A DNA stretch of 64,000 nucleotides from Sanderia malayensis (lineage: Eukaryota > Cnidaria > Scyphozoa > Semaeostomeae > Pelagiidae), in the NCBI GenBank assembly GCA_013076295.1, contig RQOL01000503.1, positions 1 through 64,000 on the forward strand. Reading direction: 5' to 3'. Under the pieces are notes generated by a model, which saw only the letters and a list, made by a program, of their open reading frames with translations, was not told where the DNA came from and did not search any database. Below, one piece after another: positions 1 through 9,373 of this stretch. Each line of letters starts with the position of its first letter. Positions within the stretch are counted from its first letter, which is position 1. The position numbers and the translations under genes were made by a program.

Positions 1-264
1 CTACCAACTACACTAAATATACATTAAACAACTAATAATGTGATATAAGAAATGCTTGTGAGTGTATGTGACACAATTACTTGAATAATTAGCCAAAAGA
101 AGAATCTACATGAACAGCTGCGTCCGCCATTAACTAACTTTTCAACCGTGCTCCTTCGCAGAAACTGCCTAAAAACATGCTCGCAATCATCCATGGTCCG
201 GTATTGATAAAACCAATGAGGAAAAGCCATGGTCCAAGACGAGATTTTCACCTACATCATACCT

Positions 265-475
265 GCAATTTATCCCAAATAAATGGAAAAATTTATTGTT
301 TAGCGAGTGAAATTGAATAGGGTCTCTCCTGTGTGCACTTTGGAAATTGCGAAATTGCAACTGAATTTGCGATGGTTGTTTATCTTATATATCTATAGCA
401 ACATTATTATTTATTTGACGTCATAAACAATGAAATGCTGGTATGGTTTATGGCCACACTGCGACAACCGCTGCT
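265..475 (+). repeat. Diverged relict of the 1,193-bp satellite core
   Basis: From 265 to about 421 the sequence aligns by eye with the core of the satellite unit that makes up 27.5-46.9 kb. Shared blocks, in the same order, are CAATTTATCC, TTAGCGA, the GGAAATTGCGAAATTGCA block, TTATAT.GCTATAGCAACATTATT-like sequence and an ACGTCA motif. Weaker similarity (the AACCGCTGC block) runs to about 475. The copy is much more diverged than units inside the array. It shows that the core exists outside the array, about 27 kb away. No gene is seen in 1-264 apart from this. Confidence 0.75.
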
Positions 476-1230
476 TAAATTCACAACACCAATCATGCCT
501 TGCGAGATTTTTACTGAATTTTTATTATACAATTTTTCTTACGTTATTTTTGGGAGAAAACCTAAGAACCAAAGTTTACTTTTTTTATATTCTTTATCAT
601 TAAAGTGCTTATGCAACGAATTTTGACATAGTGTTTTTATTTCAAAAATCTATAGATTTCAATGCACTGATTAACGTGGCGCAAATAAAATTTGCAAACC
701 ATGTATACTTTTTTCGCTATTAACCTTCAAAGTAGACAATTTTGACCTTTTTCGTGCGAAAACTGAACATCACTGTGATGTCATCAAACGTCGCGTCTGC
801 AACGTCAAGCAGGCTTCCTTCTATTGAAATTCGACATGGCGAGCTGTGAGCGAGCACACACATGACGGGTATCTCGTCTCGGGAGCAAATAAATCATAAA
901 ACTATTTACATGTCGTAGAGATACATAACGGAGACAATTGTACGATTACTCAGTGTTGCGAAAAAGTATCGTTTTATAATGTTGCTGATAGTATTTCAAA
1001 ACCAATCAAACAGAACAAGGTCTTTTTAAGGAGTTCAGGAGACAGACATCATTCGCACCCACCTACTAGGATAGCAGGATTTTATTCATTATAGCGCTCA
1101 TTTTTGCTTTGAAGTAAAGAGAGATATTGGGAAAGAATTAAAGATGAGATTAAAGCTAAAATCAAACGCTATTCCTGCAATAGATGCAGTAAACAAGCTC
1201 GTAAACCAACCCGTGTGACTCTCAGCTTTA
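476..1230. other. No recognised gene
   Basis: AT-rich stretch with only short random-looking open frames. It holds a GTGATGTCATC element near 776. I see no coding, RNA or transposon-end signal. Confidence 0.5.
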
Positions 1231-1272
1231 CTCGGGCCTAAGCACTCCTCGCCCGGAGTGGTTAGGCCCGAG
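1231..1272. repeat. 18-bp-arm GC-rich hairpin
   Basis: Arms at 1231-1248 and 1255-1272 are reverse complements except for one G-G mismatch (1242 versus 1261). The loop is 6 nt. It is GC-rich inside AT-rich sequence. It could be a foldback terminus or a structured RNA element; no flanking target duplication was identified. Confidence 0.7.
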
Positions 1273-1925
1273 CCGACCAAAGCAAATGTCAGAAGATTTA
1301 GCTTTTTGGGGTGATATCGAAGGAATTTTAATTTCCGAAGTTTCTAAAAATAATTCAATGTCTGCAATTTTGAGCTAAAATAAGTTATTACAAAAAATAA
1401 GACCTGGGATAAGCCAAACCAGGGCTACGTGTCGTTCCACAGCAACTCGAAGCAACAATGGCGACGCGGGATGACGTCACATTTTTTGGAGGTACCCATT
1501 TTCAAACTTAAAATGTGTCTCTAACGTTAAACAAAATGACACCAATTTTTTTTCAGAACGACGGCTAAAAGATTCGCCCTTATGTTGGTTCAGCCGGAGC
1601 TCAAATATTCCCACCCTGAGTGGAGCTATTAAAAAAAAACCAAACGACGTTCGAAAAAACCCATTGACTTCCATTGCGAGAAATAATATGGGTCATCACT
1701 GTGACGTCACAGCGTTGAAATATTTTTCGCAAAAGGTGGCCTGATTCAAGGTGAAATTAAAGTAACTTATACTTGTCAGATGCACGTCAAAATTGCATCA
1801 AACTGATCAGTACATCTTTGGCTTTCATTTAAAATAAAAAAATCGATATGTCAAATTTCGTTGCATTAGCACTTTAAGCATTATATAGTTGATGAATACT
1901 TTTAAATAACTGTTTGCTTTCGTAG
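1273..1925. other. Intergenic or intronic, CRE-like palindromes
   Basis: No coding exon is recognised. Two full TGACGTCA (CRE/ATF-type) palindromes occur near 1472 and 1701. The stretch may be a dispersed repeat or intron of the NUDT6-like gene whose last exon follows at 1926. Confidence 0.45.
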
Positions 1926-2176
1926 AATTCAAAGCATTGTTGACATTTCGACAGCAACATGGTGTGGCTTTTAACATGTCCAATCTGTACTTCATATGTC
2001 GCCTTCAACCTTTGATATTTGACATGAAGATAAGCGAAACTGAGATTGCCAAATGCGCATGTTTACCATTTGATTATCTGCTTCATTGCAAAGACTCAAC
2101 ACCGTTTACAAGGCGTGTCGCTGCGCTGGCTTTATCAGGTTTGAAAAATGGCTATTGTACCAGAGCGAATGACTAG
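1926..2176 (+). CDS. NUDT6: NUDT6-like Nudix protein, C-terminal exon
   Basis: The exon starts after a TTTCGTAG acceptor and ends at TAG (2174-2176). It encodes EFKALLTFRQQHG, then MSNLYFICRLQP, then a STPFTRRVAALALSG block. These match the C-terminal part of animal NUDT6 (fibroblast growth factor antisense Nudix protein), which has RQQH, MYIICRLKP and ITSRVARLL at the same places. The acceptor phase (needs one base from the previous exon) fits exactly the donor phase of the Nudix-box exon at 5655-5702, but that exon lies 3.5 kb downstream. So this is either the last exon of an upstream tandem copy or a displaced exon. The Nudix box itself is not in this exon. Family assignment is from memory of the human protein; no search was run. 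Confidence 0.85.
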
Positions 2177-2671
2177 TTGGATTCCACCTTATGATAAAAC
2201 ATTCAATATTTTTCATAGACCTTTAAAACCTTAATCTTCTCGTATTCATCACATATGGATCTTGCGTATGTGTTAGCGTGTTCACTGAGCCATATATATG
2301 AAATAGTTACCCTAAAATTGAGACCAATTCTATTACTCATGCTATGCAATGTTGTCTTTTTATGCACTGTACGAGCTGTGCCCAAAGGACAGGGATATTA
2401 AAAACTTAAAGGACTTTTCATTTGGTACTCGTGCTGCATCAGAAGCAGGCAGTCAACATCAGAATATCGATGCGCAAATATAATGTTCTGGGAGAATCTG
2501 GTACTGGTTTGTGGGACTTAAAATTGGCCCACGGCTCTAGCCTCTGACATAAAACTTTGAACACAAGATAAATCATAAATGAAACACATGGTTATGACTG
2601 AACATAGCTACTTTGCATATATGATTAAAAACGCATGCTGATATTAAAAGTAGAAACTTGCAAACCCTTGC
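2177..2671. other. No recognised gene
   Basis: 3' flank of the NUDT6-like exon. Only short open frames are seen. The last nine bases (2663-2671, AACCCTTGC) are the left target-site copy of the transposon that follows. Confidence 0.5.
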
Positions 2672-3794
2672 TAGACTCATTACATGGCGTCCCTGTGTTT
2701 ATCTCGACTCGCTACCCAACAGGGACTTATCACATTGCTATTGCGAAAACCGGACAAAAGTGATTGGCCTCGATTTCATTAATTCTTAAATTTTTCATGA
2801 CACGACCCCCTTACAAGCAAAGTCCAAGACTATGATCTGTAGGGATGCCTGTCTGTTTTGCAGGTTTGGTTGGCGGGATTTTTGATATGAACTAAAAACC
2901 CACTTGCGTCAGTGTCAATTTGAGGGACACCTGTGCACTGAATATTGAAAACAAACCAAATACAGAGGGGAACTTGAGGCGATAAAATGATTTTTATTGG
3001 AAAAACATGTTAGTGAAGCAATGAGAATAAACGTATCGAAATTAAAGCAACCAGCTTATTGCGTAAATTGTAGAGTTGTACACGGCAAGGAGGACTTTTC
3101 AGATTTCTCGGGTTGAATATGCAGATCTCGTAAATTCAAATGGTTGAAAAAAAGTAAAGGTTTTCGAATCATTACTTTTGCAAGTCCTGCTATCAACAAA
3201 TAAATTGCTATGTCAATGCAAAAGAAAAGGTTCCACAAATAAACAAACCCTTAATGAGTGTAAAGCAATTTCTATCAAAAATTTAGAGGAATGTTTTGAG
3301 CTGCAAAATACCGGCCTATTCGCAAGTCCCTTTAAAAGCCAAAACAATTTCATGGAAAACGCCAAACAACACGTCTTTCCTGAACCAGTTGAAATTTATT
3401 ACTGCCTTCACAACTTTTCTCATATACAAGTCGCTGAAAATCTTTCTAAACAACTCCGTCCTTATCTATCACTGCTTCAAAAATTCGTACATTTGCCTTC
3501 GTTCTGGATAAATTAATTCGTAACTTCATTTGAAAATGTTATAGCTTCATGCCATGCCAAGCTACTCTTGAAAACCAGGGGGTAAGCATTTCTGACACAA
3601 ACGCCGTTATTGGCCTCGATACCGATGAAAATATTTGAATAGACCAATCAGAACGGCGGATTCTGAAATTCTGCTCTGTGAATGGAGGAACAAAAATTTG
3701 TTCCCGAGTTCCGATTTTTGATACTCAAATGTGATAAGTCCCTGTTGGGTAGCGAGAGTCGAGCTGAACACAGGGACGCCATGTAATGAGTCTA
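2672..3794. mobile_element. Non-autonomous DNA transposon, 9-bp TSD, copy 1
   Basis: The 1,123-bp element starts TAGACTCATTACATGGCGTC and ends with the reverse complement. The inverted repeats run about 75 bp, to the CCCAACAGGGACTTATCACA block. It is flanked by a perfect 9-bp direct repeat AACCCTTGC (2663-2671 and 3795-3803). A second copy lies at 30734-31864. Long terminal inverted repeats with a 9-bp duplication are typical of Mutator-like elements (established for the superfamily). The interior has no transposase; a 112-codon open frame (3178-3516, + strand) is shared in part with copy 2 but is not recognised. It lies between the displaced NUDT6-like exons. Confidence 0.9.
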
Positions 3795-3844
3795 AACCCT
3801 TGCAATAAATATTAAAATTGTCACACTTAAAATTCAAGTGGATT

Positions 3845-4122
3845 AATATTTCAAAGCGAGGTTGCATTGCATTGCACTGCGCCGCTCGCACTCAAAAAAG
3901 TGACAAAAACTTTTAGTAGCCTTTGGCTTTTAAAATTGTTTCCGCCTGCTATTCTGGAGTATTCTACCTGGAGACCTGCCTGAATGTTTTAGGTATTACA
4001 TGCTGACGACTTTTATTTTTTAAATTTTCTAGCTGTAGCTTGAACATTCGCTGATAGGTAGCTCTATCAATCAACGATTTGGTCCTTAGGCCCAATTGGC
4101 CTTGAAGAGTGGGCGTGAACCA
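3845..4122 (+). repeat. Dispersed repeat, inverted partner at 26.4-26.7 kb
   Basis: About 280 bp match, in reverse complement, the stretch 26428-26702. Shared blocks in order are TTTCAAAGCGAGGTTGCA, GTAGCCTTTGGCT, CCTGGAGACCTGCCTGA, ACGATTTGGTCC and GGCCTTGAAGAG. The right edge is near GGCGTGAACCAAGAGAG. No coding content; probably an interspersed element of unknown class. Confidence 0.8.
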
Positions 4123-4711
4123 AGAGAGGAGTCACGCAAGTTCGTCACCGAAGTCATATCATTTTTAGAAATCATCATATATATTAAATGGCTATGGCAA
4201 CAAGACGGCCGCTGCAGCGATGTTCTAGCCACATATCGTCCTTGAATGGCTACAATTTAGAAAGTCACGGGTCTCTAAACCTTATAACCATGAAAAAATG
4301 TCATTGTACCTGTAAGAAGAAAAAGGAGCTTTACACCCACAAACGGAACATTTCTTTGCCTTCTCGAGACCAATGTAGTGGAAGTAAGCTTTAAAAACAT
4401 GGCTGGGTCTGAAAAGAAACACGTGTTTGTGGTTTTATATTAGATCCTGGAGTTGTTGCAGAAAATGAAGATGAAGATGAATTTGCTGTAAGTTTATCAT
4501 GTGAAATATTTTGTCTTTTTTGACTTTTTGCATTTTTTCCTTTCCTCTAATTCATTTCCTATTCTATTCATACATTGTTCATTCATTCCTGTATTTATTT
4601 GTTGATTTGTCAAGTCATCCATTCATTTGCTCATCCACATTCATCAATCTGAAATCAACAACATTTACTATTCAACTGTTTTATCATATTATTTTTCTTT
4701 CATCTTCCTAG
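4123..4711. other. No firmly recognised gene; one exon-like block
   Basis: A block at about 4446-4490 has an acceptor (ATATTAG) and a donor (GTAAGTTT) and encodes an acidic run ending NEDEDEFA. It could be an earlier exon of the gene that follows, but I cannot match it to NUDT6. The rest (4500-4700) is T-rich intron-like sequence. Confidence 0.35.
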
Positions 4712-5702
4712 AATACCTCAATATCTGGAAGACAGATGGGACGAGAGGAATATTTGTGAAAATACCATTAAAATGCCATTGGGCGATAACATACCTGAGT
4801 TTGTCGGGCTTCAGCTGCCATCACGCAATAATCGATTACATAATGATGACGATTGGCAATCAGAAGATAAAGAACATAAAATTCCCCTGTAAGCTTTTCA
4901 CACTGTTGCTGTACCAAAGTAGGTATTTGAAATATGTTTGCTAGCATAATCTTATATCAATGTTGCAATTGTATCTATATTAGCTTTACTTTTTGCAAGG
5001 TTAGTATACTTCTAGACAAAGTTTTTCAATGAAGCATTCAGGTATATGAATTATTTTCAACTAATGGTTTAATTTTGAATCATTTTTGCTCAAGGCATGG
5101 TACTTAATGAAGAAACACAGGAAGCACTCTTTGTTGACAAAGGAAAAGTAGGTATTTTAATTTAATATTATTAAACATGGCCTAGTTTTCATTCACATAA
5201 TTTGGTTTTATATCTGTAATGACATTTTATTTATTTAACTGCTACGGATTTAGCATACATATATTGCAGACAAATTTAATTGAAAATATGTCATGTCAGA
5301 TAAAGAAATGGAAGTTTCCTTGTGGCTTTGCTGAACCAAATGAAGATATCGGGTAAGCATGAATCTTTCTTTATTCTTGTTTCCTGGAAGATTGCATGCA
5401 AAACCTTTCACTTATATCATGTGAAATATAAATATCTGATAAAAATTTCTTGCAAGACTTTGCATATCACTTATTTATTTCTAATATATGTATATATCTT
5501 GGCATAAAAGCCCCCCTTTCTATTAGGTTCTCTTCTCTAATAAGCTTATTTTTGAGCTGAGATTTTTAATTCGCCCTCTCTATTGAGCCTCCCTCCCAGG
5601 GCTAAAAAAAGCTTTTGTGGTATGATTGTAGTCATGAAGTTATCTTTGCTTTAGGTGCTACTGTGATGAGAGAAATTAAGGAAGAAACTGGCATTGAAGC
5701 TG
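4712..5702 (+). CDS. NUDT6: NUDT6-like Nudix hydrolase, four internal exons
   Basis: Exons: 4712-4888, 5095-5147, 5300-5352 and 5655-5702, each with AG/GT borders. The first encodes LNIWKTDG then IPL and GFSCHHA, matching the NUDT6 N-terminal domain (IWRSEG, HIPI, GF.FHHA). The second encodes VLNEETQEALFV. The third and fourth together form a complete Nudix box: G, five residues, E (in CGFAEPNEDIG), seven residues, then REIKEETGI. Nudix boxes bind divalent metal and cleave nucleoside-diphosphate-linked substrates; the substrate of this protein is not predictable. The usual GG before the box is CG here. Phases join cleanly from exon to exon. The expected next exon (RQQH...) is absent downstream and instead sits at 1926. 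A start exon was not found. Either a partial tandem duplicate or a rearrangement. Confidence 0.82.
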
Positions 5703-5978
5703 GTGAGTCTGTGGGAATGATTTTGATTTCATGATTAGAATGGAATTTTGCACGTAAAAACTTGAATCCACGGAAGCGTTGCGGTGACATCAATCTCTGG
5801 TGGGAACTAACTAACATGAACTAAACAACATATCAAACGACCCCAGTTAATCAAAAATGCTATGCTATCCCAAGCCAGATAGAGCGATCCGTTTTAAATT
5901 ATATCGAACCTTTAAATGGAAGCATAACACGTACACGTCTCACAAACCAGACGAAAAACTTAACTTACAACTAAAAAT

Positions 5979-6161
5979 GAGGCCATTCATAGCGGTACTG
6001 CAATACCAGGACAACCAGTGTCTTGGGTGAAGCAAGCTTCAAGCCCACAGACCAATTCCAAAAATCAGTTTAATATTTGAGCACCCTTGGGTGCATATCA
6101 GATATTAAGCTGATAAGAACAGATACTACACTTGATCTTAGCCAAAAGGCCGAGAAGCGAT
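5979..6161 (-). ncRNA. U2: U2 spliceosomal snRNA
   Basis: Read on the minus strand from 6161, the gene begins ATCGCTTCTCGGCCTTTTGG, the near-invariant 5' end of metazoan U2. It continues with the branch-point recognition element GTAGTA (complement near 6123-6132), the stem-loop IIa region ending at TCAGCTTAATATCTGATA, the Sm-type ATTTTTGGA site, and the 3' stem-loop block CCTGGTATTGCAGTACC. Length about 183 nt, usual for animals (about 190). All diagnostic elements are intact, so it is likely functional or a very recent copy. The 3' end is set by comparison with human U2 and is uncertain by a few bases. I could not recognise a proximal sequence element upstream. Confidence 0.96.
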
Positions 6162-6446
6162 AACAAACAAAGGTTTCTTATCGACCGGCCAAATCAAGAT
6201 TATCTTGTCGCACGTGGGGCTACTGTTTTGGCTTAAAAGGCGCATGCGCAAAGAGGCGTCCTTTTTATGAGAAACAGAACACTAACAGCATTAGACCATG
6301 AAATGTGTGTTTCAAAGGGCCACGCCTCCAAAGTTTGAAATGCTTTCTGCGTTCATGGCCGTTCTCAACCTCTTTCGAGTACTTTTACACTGATGAAAAG
6401 TCTTTAAAATAAACACTGATATGAGGAAACAAAATCCGAATCCGAA
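6162..6446. promoter_or_regulatory. U2 5' flank (presumed promoter region)
   Basis: This is the upstream side of the minus-strand U2 gene, where an snRNA promoter should lie. No TATA box, as expected for a pol II snRNA gene, and no consensus proximal element that I can identify. The assignment is by position only. Confidence 0.3.
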
Positions 6447-6512
6447 TCCGAAACGTTTCACATCGTTTTTCCGAAGTCAAATCACTCCGCTCTGAAGGTG
6501 AAACGTTTCGGA
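6447..6512. repeat. Inverted repeat, self-palindromic arms
   Basis: TCCGAAACGTTTCAC at 6447-6461 is exactly reverse-complementary to GTGAAACGTTTCGGA at 6498-6512. Each arm also contains the palindrome GAAACGTTTC. A short AATCCG run precedes it (6434-6450). Possibly part of a dispersed element; nothing else is recognised from here to 7340. Confidence 0.7.
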
Positions 6513-7340
6513 TCGCTTTTCATATCGGATTGCTTTTTGGGCTCGTGTGAACGCATGAATCCGATACGCTTTGTGCTCCAGAACCTCTATTTGCAACATT
6601 GACCCTCGTTTTCAAGTTAACGCGATCATTTTGGCGGAAAAATGAAATTCAGCAAAACAGAAATATTATTTCCCAACTACAATATGGATGTGGATACTCT
6701 ATTGACAATGACCTTTTAAGGGAACTCTCTTAGTTTTAGTTTCACATTAAAAAATAAATGTTTTCTTCGCTAGGTAAAAGTGTTTGTATTTCGTTTTGTT
6801 GAAAAATTATCAGCTTTGAATTTAATTTATTCAAACATGAAAAAGCACGTAGTTGTCTACATTGTTATATATTCTTATAATAGTTGTCATACACAAGTTC
6901 TTTTTACTTGTTTTTGATTCAGTATTGCTCGCCAAGGTCATTCACCAATATCGGTACTCCGGTGACAACTGCGTCATTTATTCGACTGCAAGTTTCAAAC
7001 CCGTAATCGAAACAGAAATTTTTAAATTCAGAAAAACAGGACAAAAACTATTTAACTATTCTTAGTGGTTCTCACCACAGCACTGACAATACATATACTT
7101 GTATTTTGTGACAAATGCGGGTTGTTTTGCATAGAAACATGAACACAAACAGCATCTTTCCCACTTATAAAATGCTCTTGAAAAGTGTGACATGTGAATC
7201 ACTTGGATGAGTTTATTTGTAATTTATACGTAATAGATCAAAGCTCATGCTAAGATGGGGGTTAAAATATATAGAAGAACACAAATATGTATATTTTGCT
7301 ACAATATATCATATATTTTCCCATTACAATCTTTGAAAAT

Positions 7341-7585
7341 CATTCCATGTTTTCCATATCATTCCATGTTTTCCATATCATTCCATGTTTTCCATGTCAT
7401 TCCATGTTTTCCATGTCATTCCATGTTTTCCATGTCATTCCATCACGCCATTCCATTCCATTCCATTCCATTCCACTCCATCATTCCACACTCCATGTTT
7501 TCTAGATAGCCTTCTTCACTCCAGTTCTCCTTCTTCTAGATAGCCGTACTTCACTCCAGTTCTCCTTCTTCTAGATAGCCGTACT
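7341..7585. repeat. Minisatellite cluster
   Basis: Three adjoining repeats: a 19-bp unit (CATTCCATGTTTTCCATGT and variants) repeated about five times from 7341; a pentanucleotide (ATTCC)n run near 7449-7475; and a duplicated segment of about 40 bp around CACTCCAGTTCTCCTTCTTC and TAGATAGCCGTAC between 7510 and 7585. No coding role is apparent. Confidence 0.9.
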
Positions 7586-7787
7586 GATGCTAGCCGCAGA
7601 CGGACGTGTTCTCTGGAGCGGCTTTTATCAAAGAAATTCGTGCTTGCCCTTAGGGGCTAAGATTGAGAAATACGTAGTATGTGTTAAGTTGATTTTGCTG
7701 TTTTCTTTTTATTTCTTTTTTTTGTGCTCTTATTTTTCTACCAAAATACAAATATTTCAAATGAGTTAGAATTTTACAAATATCATT

Positions 7788-8291
7788 ATGGAACAAAACA
7801 AAGATCTTAACAAAGTGATTCAAGAAGCCGTCAGCAACGCCATTGCTTCTCAAATGAAATTGCACTCGAAAGTCGTCGAAAAGAAAATAAGCGATGCCCT
7901 AGAAGTCTTTACAACGAGATTGACAGAAATTGACTCAAAAATCGATAAAATACAGGAACACCAAGCTAAAATGGATCATAAAATTGGATCATTGGATGGA
8001 TACATGAATGGGTTGCGGAAAGAGAATGCACAGATGAAAAAGGAGCACGAGGTCTTATTAAAACAAGCCAAAGACAGCCAAAGAAAAATTGATGTTTCCC
8101 AACAAAAAATAGATGACCTCGAACAGTATGGGCGGAAAAAAATGGTTGAAATAAACGGTTTCCCCAGATTACCTGAAGAAAATCCGATCTCGCTAACACT
8201 AGGCCTTGCAGAGAAAATCAACGGAAGGGAAAAAAGAGCTCAAGAACTGTTCAATGAAAGATTTTGGTTTCGAAACAAAGGACTCAGGTAA
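7788..8291 (+). pseudogene. LINE ORF1-like fragment
   Basis: A 167-codon frame starting ATG. Residues 1-110 are a charged heptad-rich coiled coil. This is followed by DDLEQYGRKKMVEINGFPRL, the signature seen where the coiled coil meets the RRM-like domain of non-LTR retrotransposon ORF1 proteins (usual form LEQYSRRNNLRIHG.P). The frame ends in an unrelated tail, so most of the RRM and C-terminal domain is missing. The retrotransposon LTR-like segment begins only a few bases downstream (8295), so truncation by insertion is the simplest reading. ORF1 proteins bind RNA of their own element. No reverse transcriptase follows. Confidence 0.7.
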
Positions 8292-8294
8292 AAT

Positions 8295-8582
8295 TGTAAT
8301 GCTATGATTGCGTAAGTATAAACTGTATCATGTCAGTGTTAATATATTAGAAGTAGAATCATGTTCGTGTTAGTTATATTGTTTTCCTGTGATGTAGCTA
8401 CTTGTGACCGTGTCGTTTGCCTATGTTATATCCGTTGTTGCTGTCACTATTGATTGATGTGTCATATTATGATTGTTTTAACTTATGCGAATTTATAATA
8501 GTATTTTAGTTGAATGATTGATCTCGAGCAAGCAACATCTTGTGTTCTCTTGACTATACCTGCTTTACCCAGCCACGCTACA
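8295..8582 (+). repeat. Putative 5' LTR
   Basis: The segment starts TGTAATGC and ends CACGCTACA (TG...CA). It is directly followed by AATTGGTGACCGGAGCA, which resembles a retrotransposon primer-binding site, and then by a gag frame at 8605. No matching 3' LTR is present in the window, so the ends are inferred from the TG/CA rule and the position of the binding site. Confidence 0.55.
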
Positions 8583-8604
8583 AATTGGTGACCGGAGCAC
8601 AGGT

Positions 8605-9342
8605 ATGGCTTCAAGCATTTTACCAACTCCTTTTACTTCTGGGGATTTTGGTGTCTGGATTCGTCAGTTTCAGCGATGTGCTGCTGCTAACAAATGGAAT
8701 ACCGAAGCGCAACTCCTAAAGCTTCCAGCCTTTCTTGATGGTCCGGCCGCCACATATTATGAAACCCTCTCAGACGGGGATAAAGCATCTCTGGACAGCT
8801 TGGTCGCCAGCCTGCACAAGTGTTTTTGCCCTCCAACTGACCGTGAGCGGTATTATCGAGAGTTTGAAGACCATCGCCTTCGCCCCGCCGAAGATCCCAC
8901 CCTCTTCCTTTGGCGCCTGAAAGAATCACTCCGGAACGCTGAACCGGATTTATCTGGACCGGCTTTTGATGCCTTGCTACGCCGGCAGTTCTTTAAAGGT
9001 TTGCCAGGAGAGCTACAATTGAAGTTGTTGGAATCTGATCCTACGCCAACCTTGGCCACAATGACGTCATTCGCTCAGCGGTTTCGTTCACTCCAACGGT
9101 TGCCCACCCGCCCTGCCAGTGCGTGTGCCGCTGTTGCCACCAGCCCCTTGGCCATGGAGGATAAACCTCTGTACCAGCAACAACAATCACAACATCAACA
9201 ACAACAACAATTACAGTTGGATAATGTTACTGGCCTACTGAGCAAGCTCGCTGAAGGACAAGCTAGCTTGATCGCTGCAATTTCGTCATCAGCTGCTCGT
9301 CAACCATCGTCTGTCATGCCTCCTGTTCGGTTACTCAATTGA
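8605..9342 (+). CDS. LTR-retrotransposon Gag, C-terminally truncated
   Basis: The ATG frame of 245 codons encodes a retrotransposon Gag (retrotrans_gag-like) capsid region. Seen: FGVWIRQFQRCAAANKW near the start, LPAFLDGPAATYYETL, the CFCPP..ERYYREFEDHRL block and FFKGLPGELQ. This is followed by a Q-rich run (about residues 192-208) and a short tail. No zinc knuckle, protease or pol follows. The frame stops about 30 bp before the terminal repeat of the Mutator-like element at 9374, suggesting truncation by that insertion. Gag assembles the particle that packages element RNA. Base composition is clearly more GC-rich than the flanks, marking it as recently arrived. Ty3/gypsy type is likely but not proven without pol. 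Confidence 0.8.
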   Translation: MASSILPTPFTSGDFGVWIRQFQRCAAANKWNTEAQLLKLPAFLDGPAATYYETLSDGDKASLDSLVASLHKCFCPPTDRERYYREFEDHRLRPAEDPTLFLWRLKESLRNAEPDLSGPAFDALLRRQFFKGLPGELQLKLLESDPTPTLATMTSFAQRFRSLQRLPTRPASACAAVATSPLAMEDKPLYQQQQSQHQQQQQLQLDNVTGLLSKLAEGQASLIAAISSSAARQPSSVMPPVRLLN

Positions 9343-9373
9343 GGGTTTGATAATTTAACACCCCCACTCAAAC

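Noticed and set aside
1231..1272. tRNA-like look of the GC-rich hairpin (TGGTTAG word)
   Set aside because: No B-box, no acceptor stem or anticodon arm; a simple imperfect palindrome.
4700..4888. Alternative frame through the first NUDT6-like exon (a continuous open frame with an IPEFVGLQLP stretch)
   Set aside because: The frame chosen matches the NUDT6 N-terminal domain at several points; the alternative matches nothing I know.
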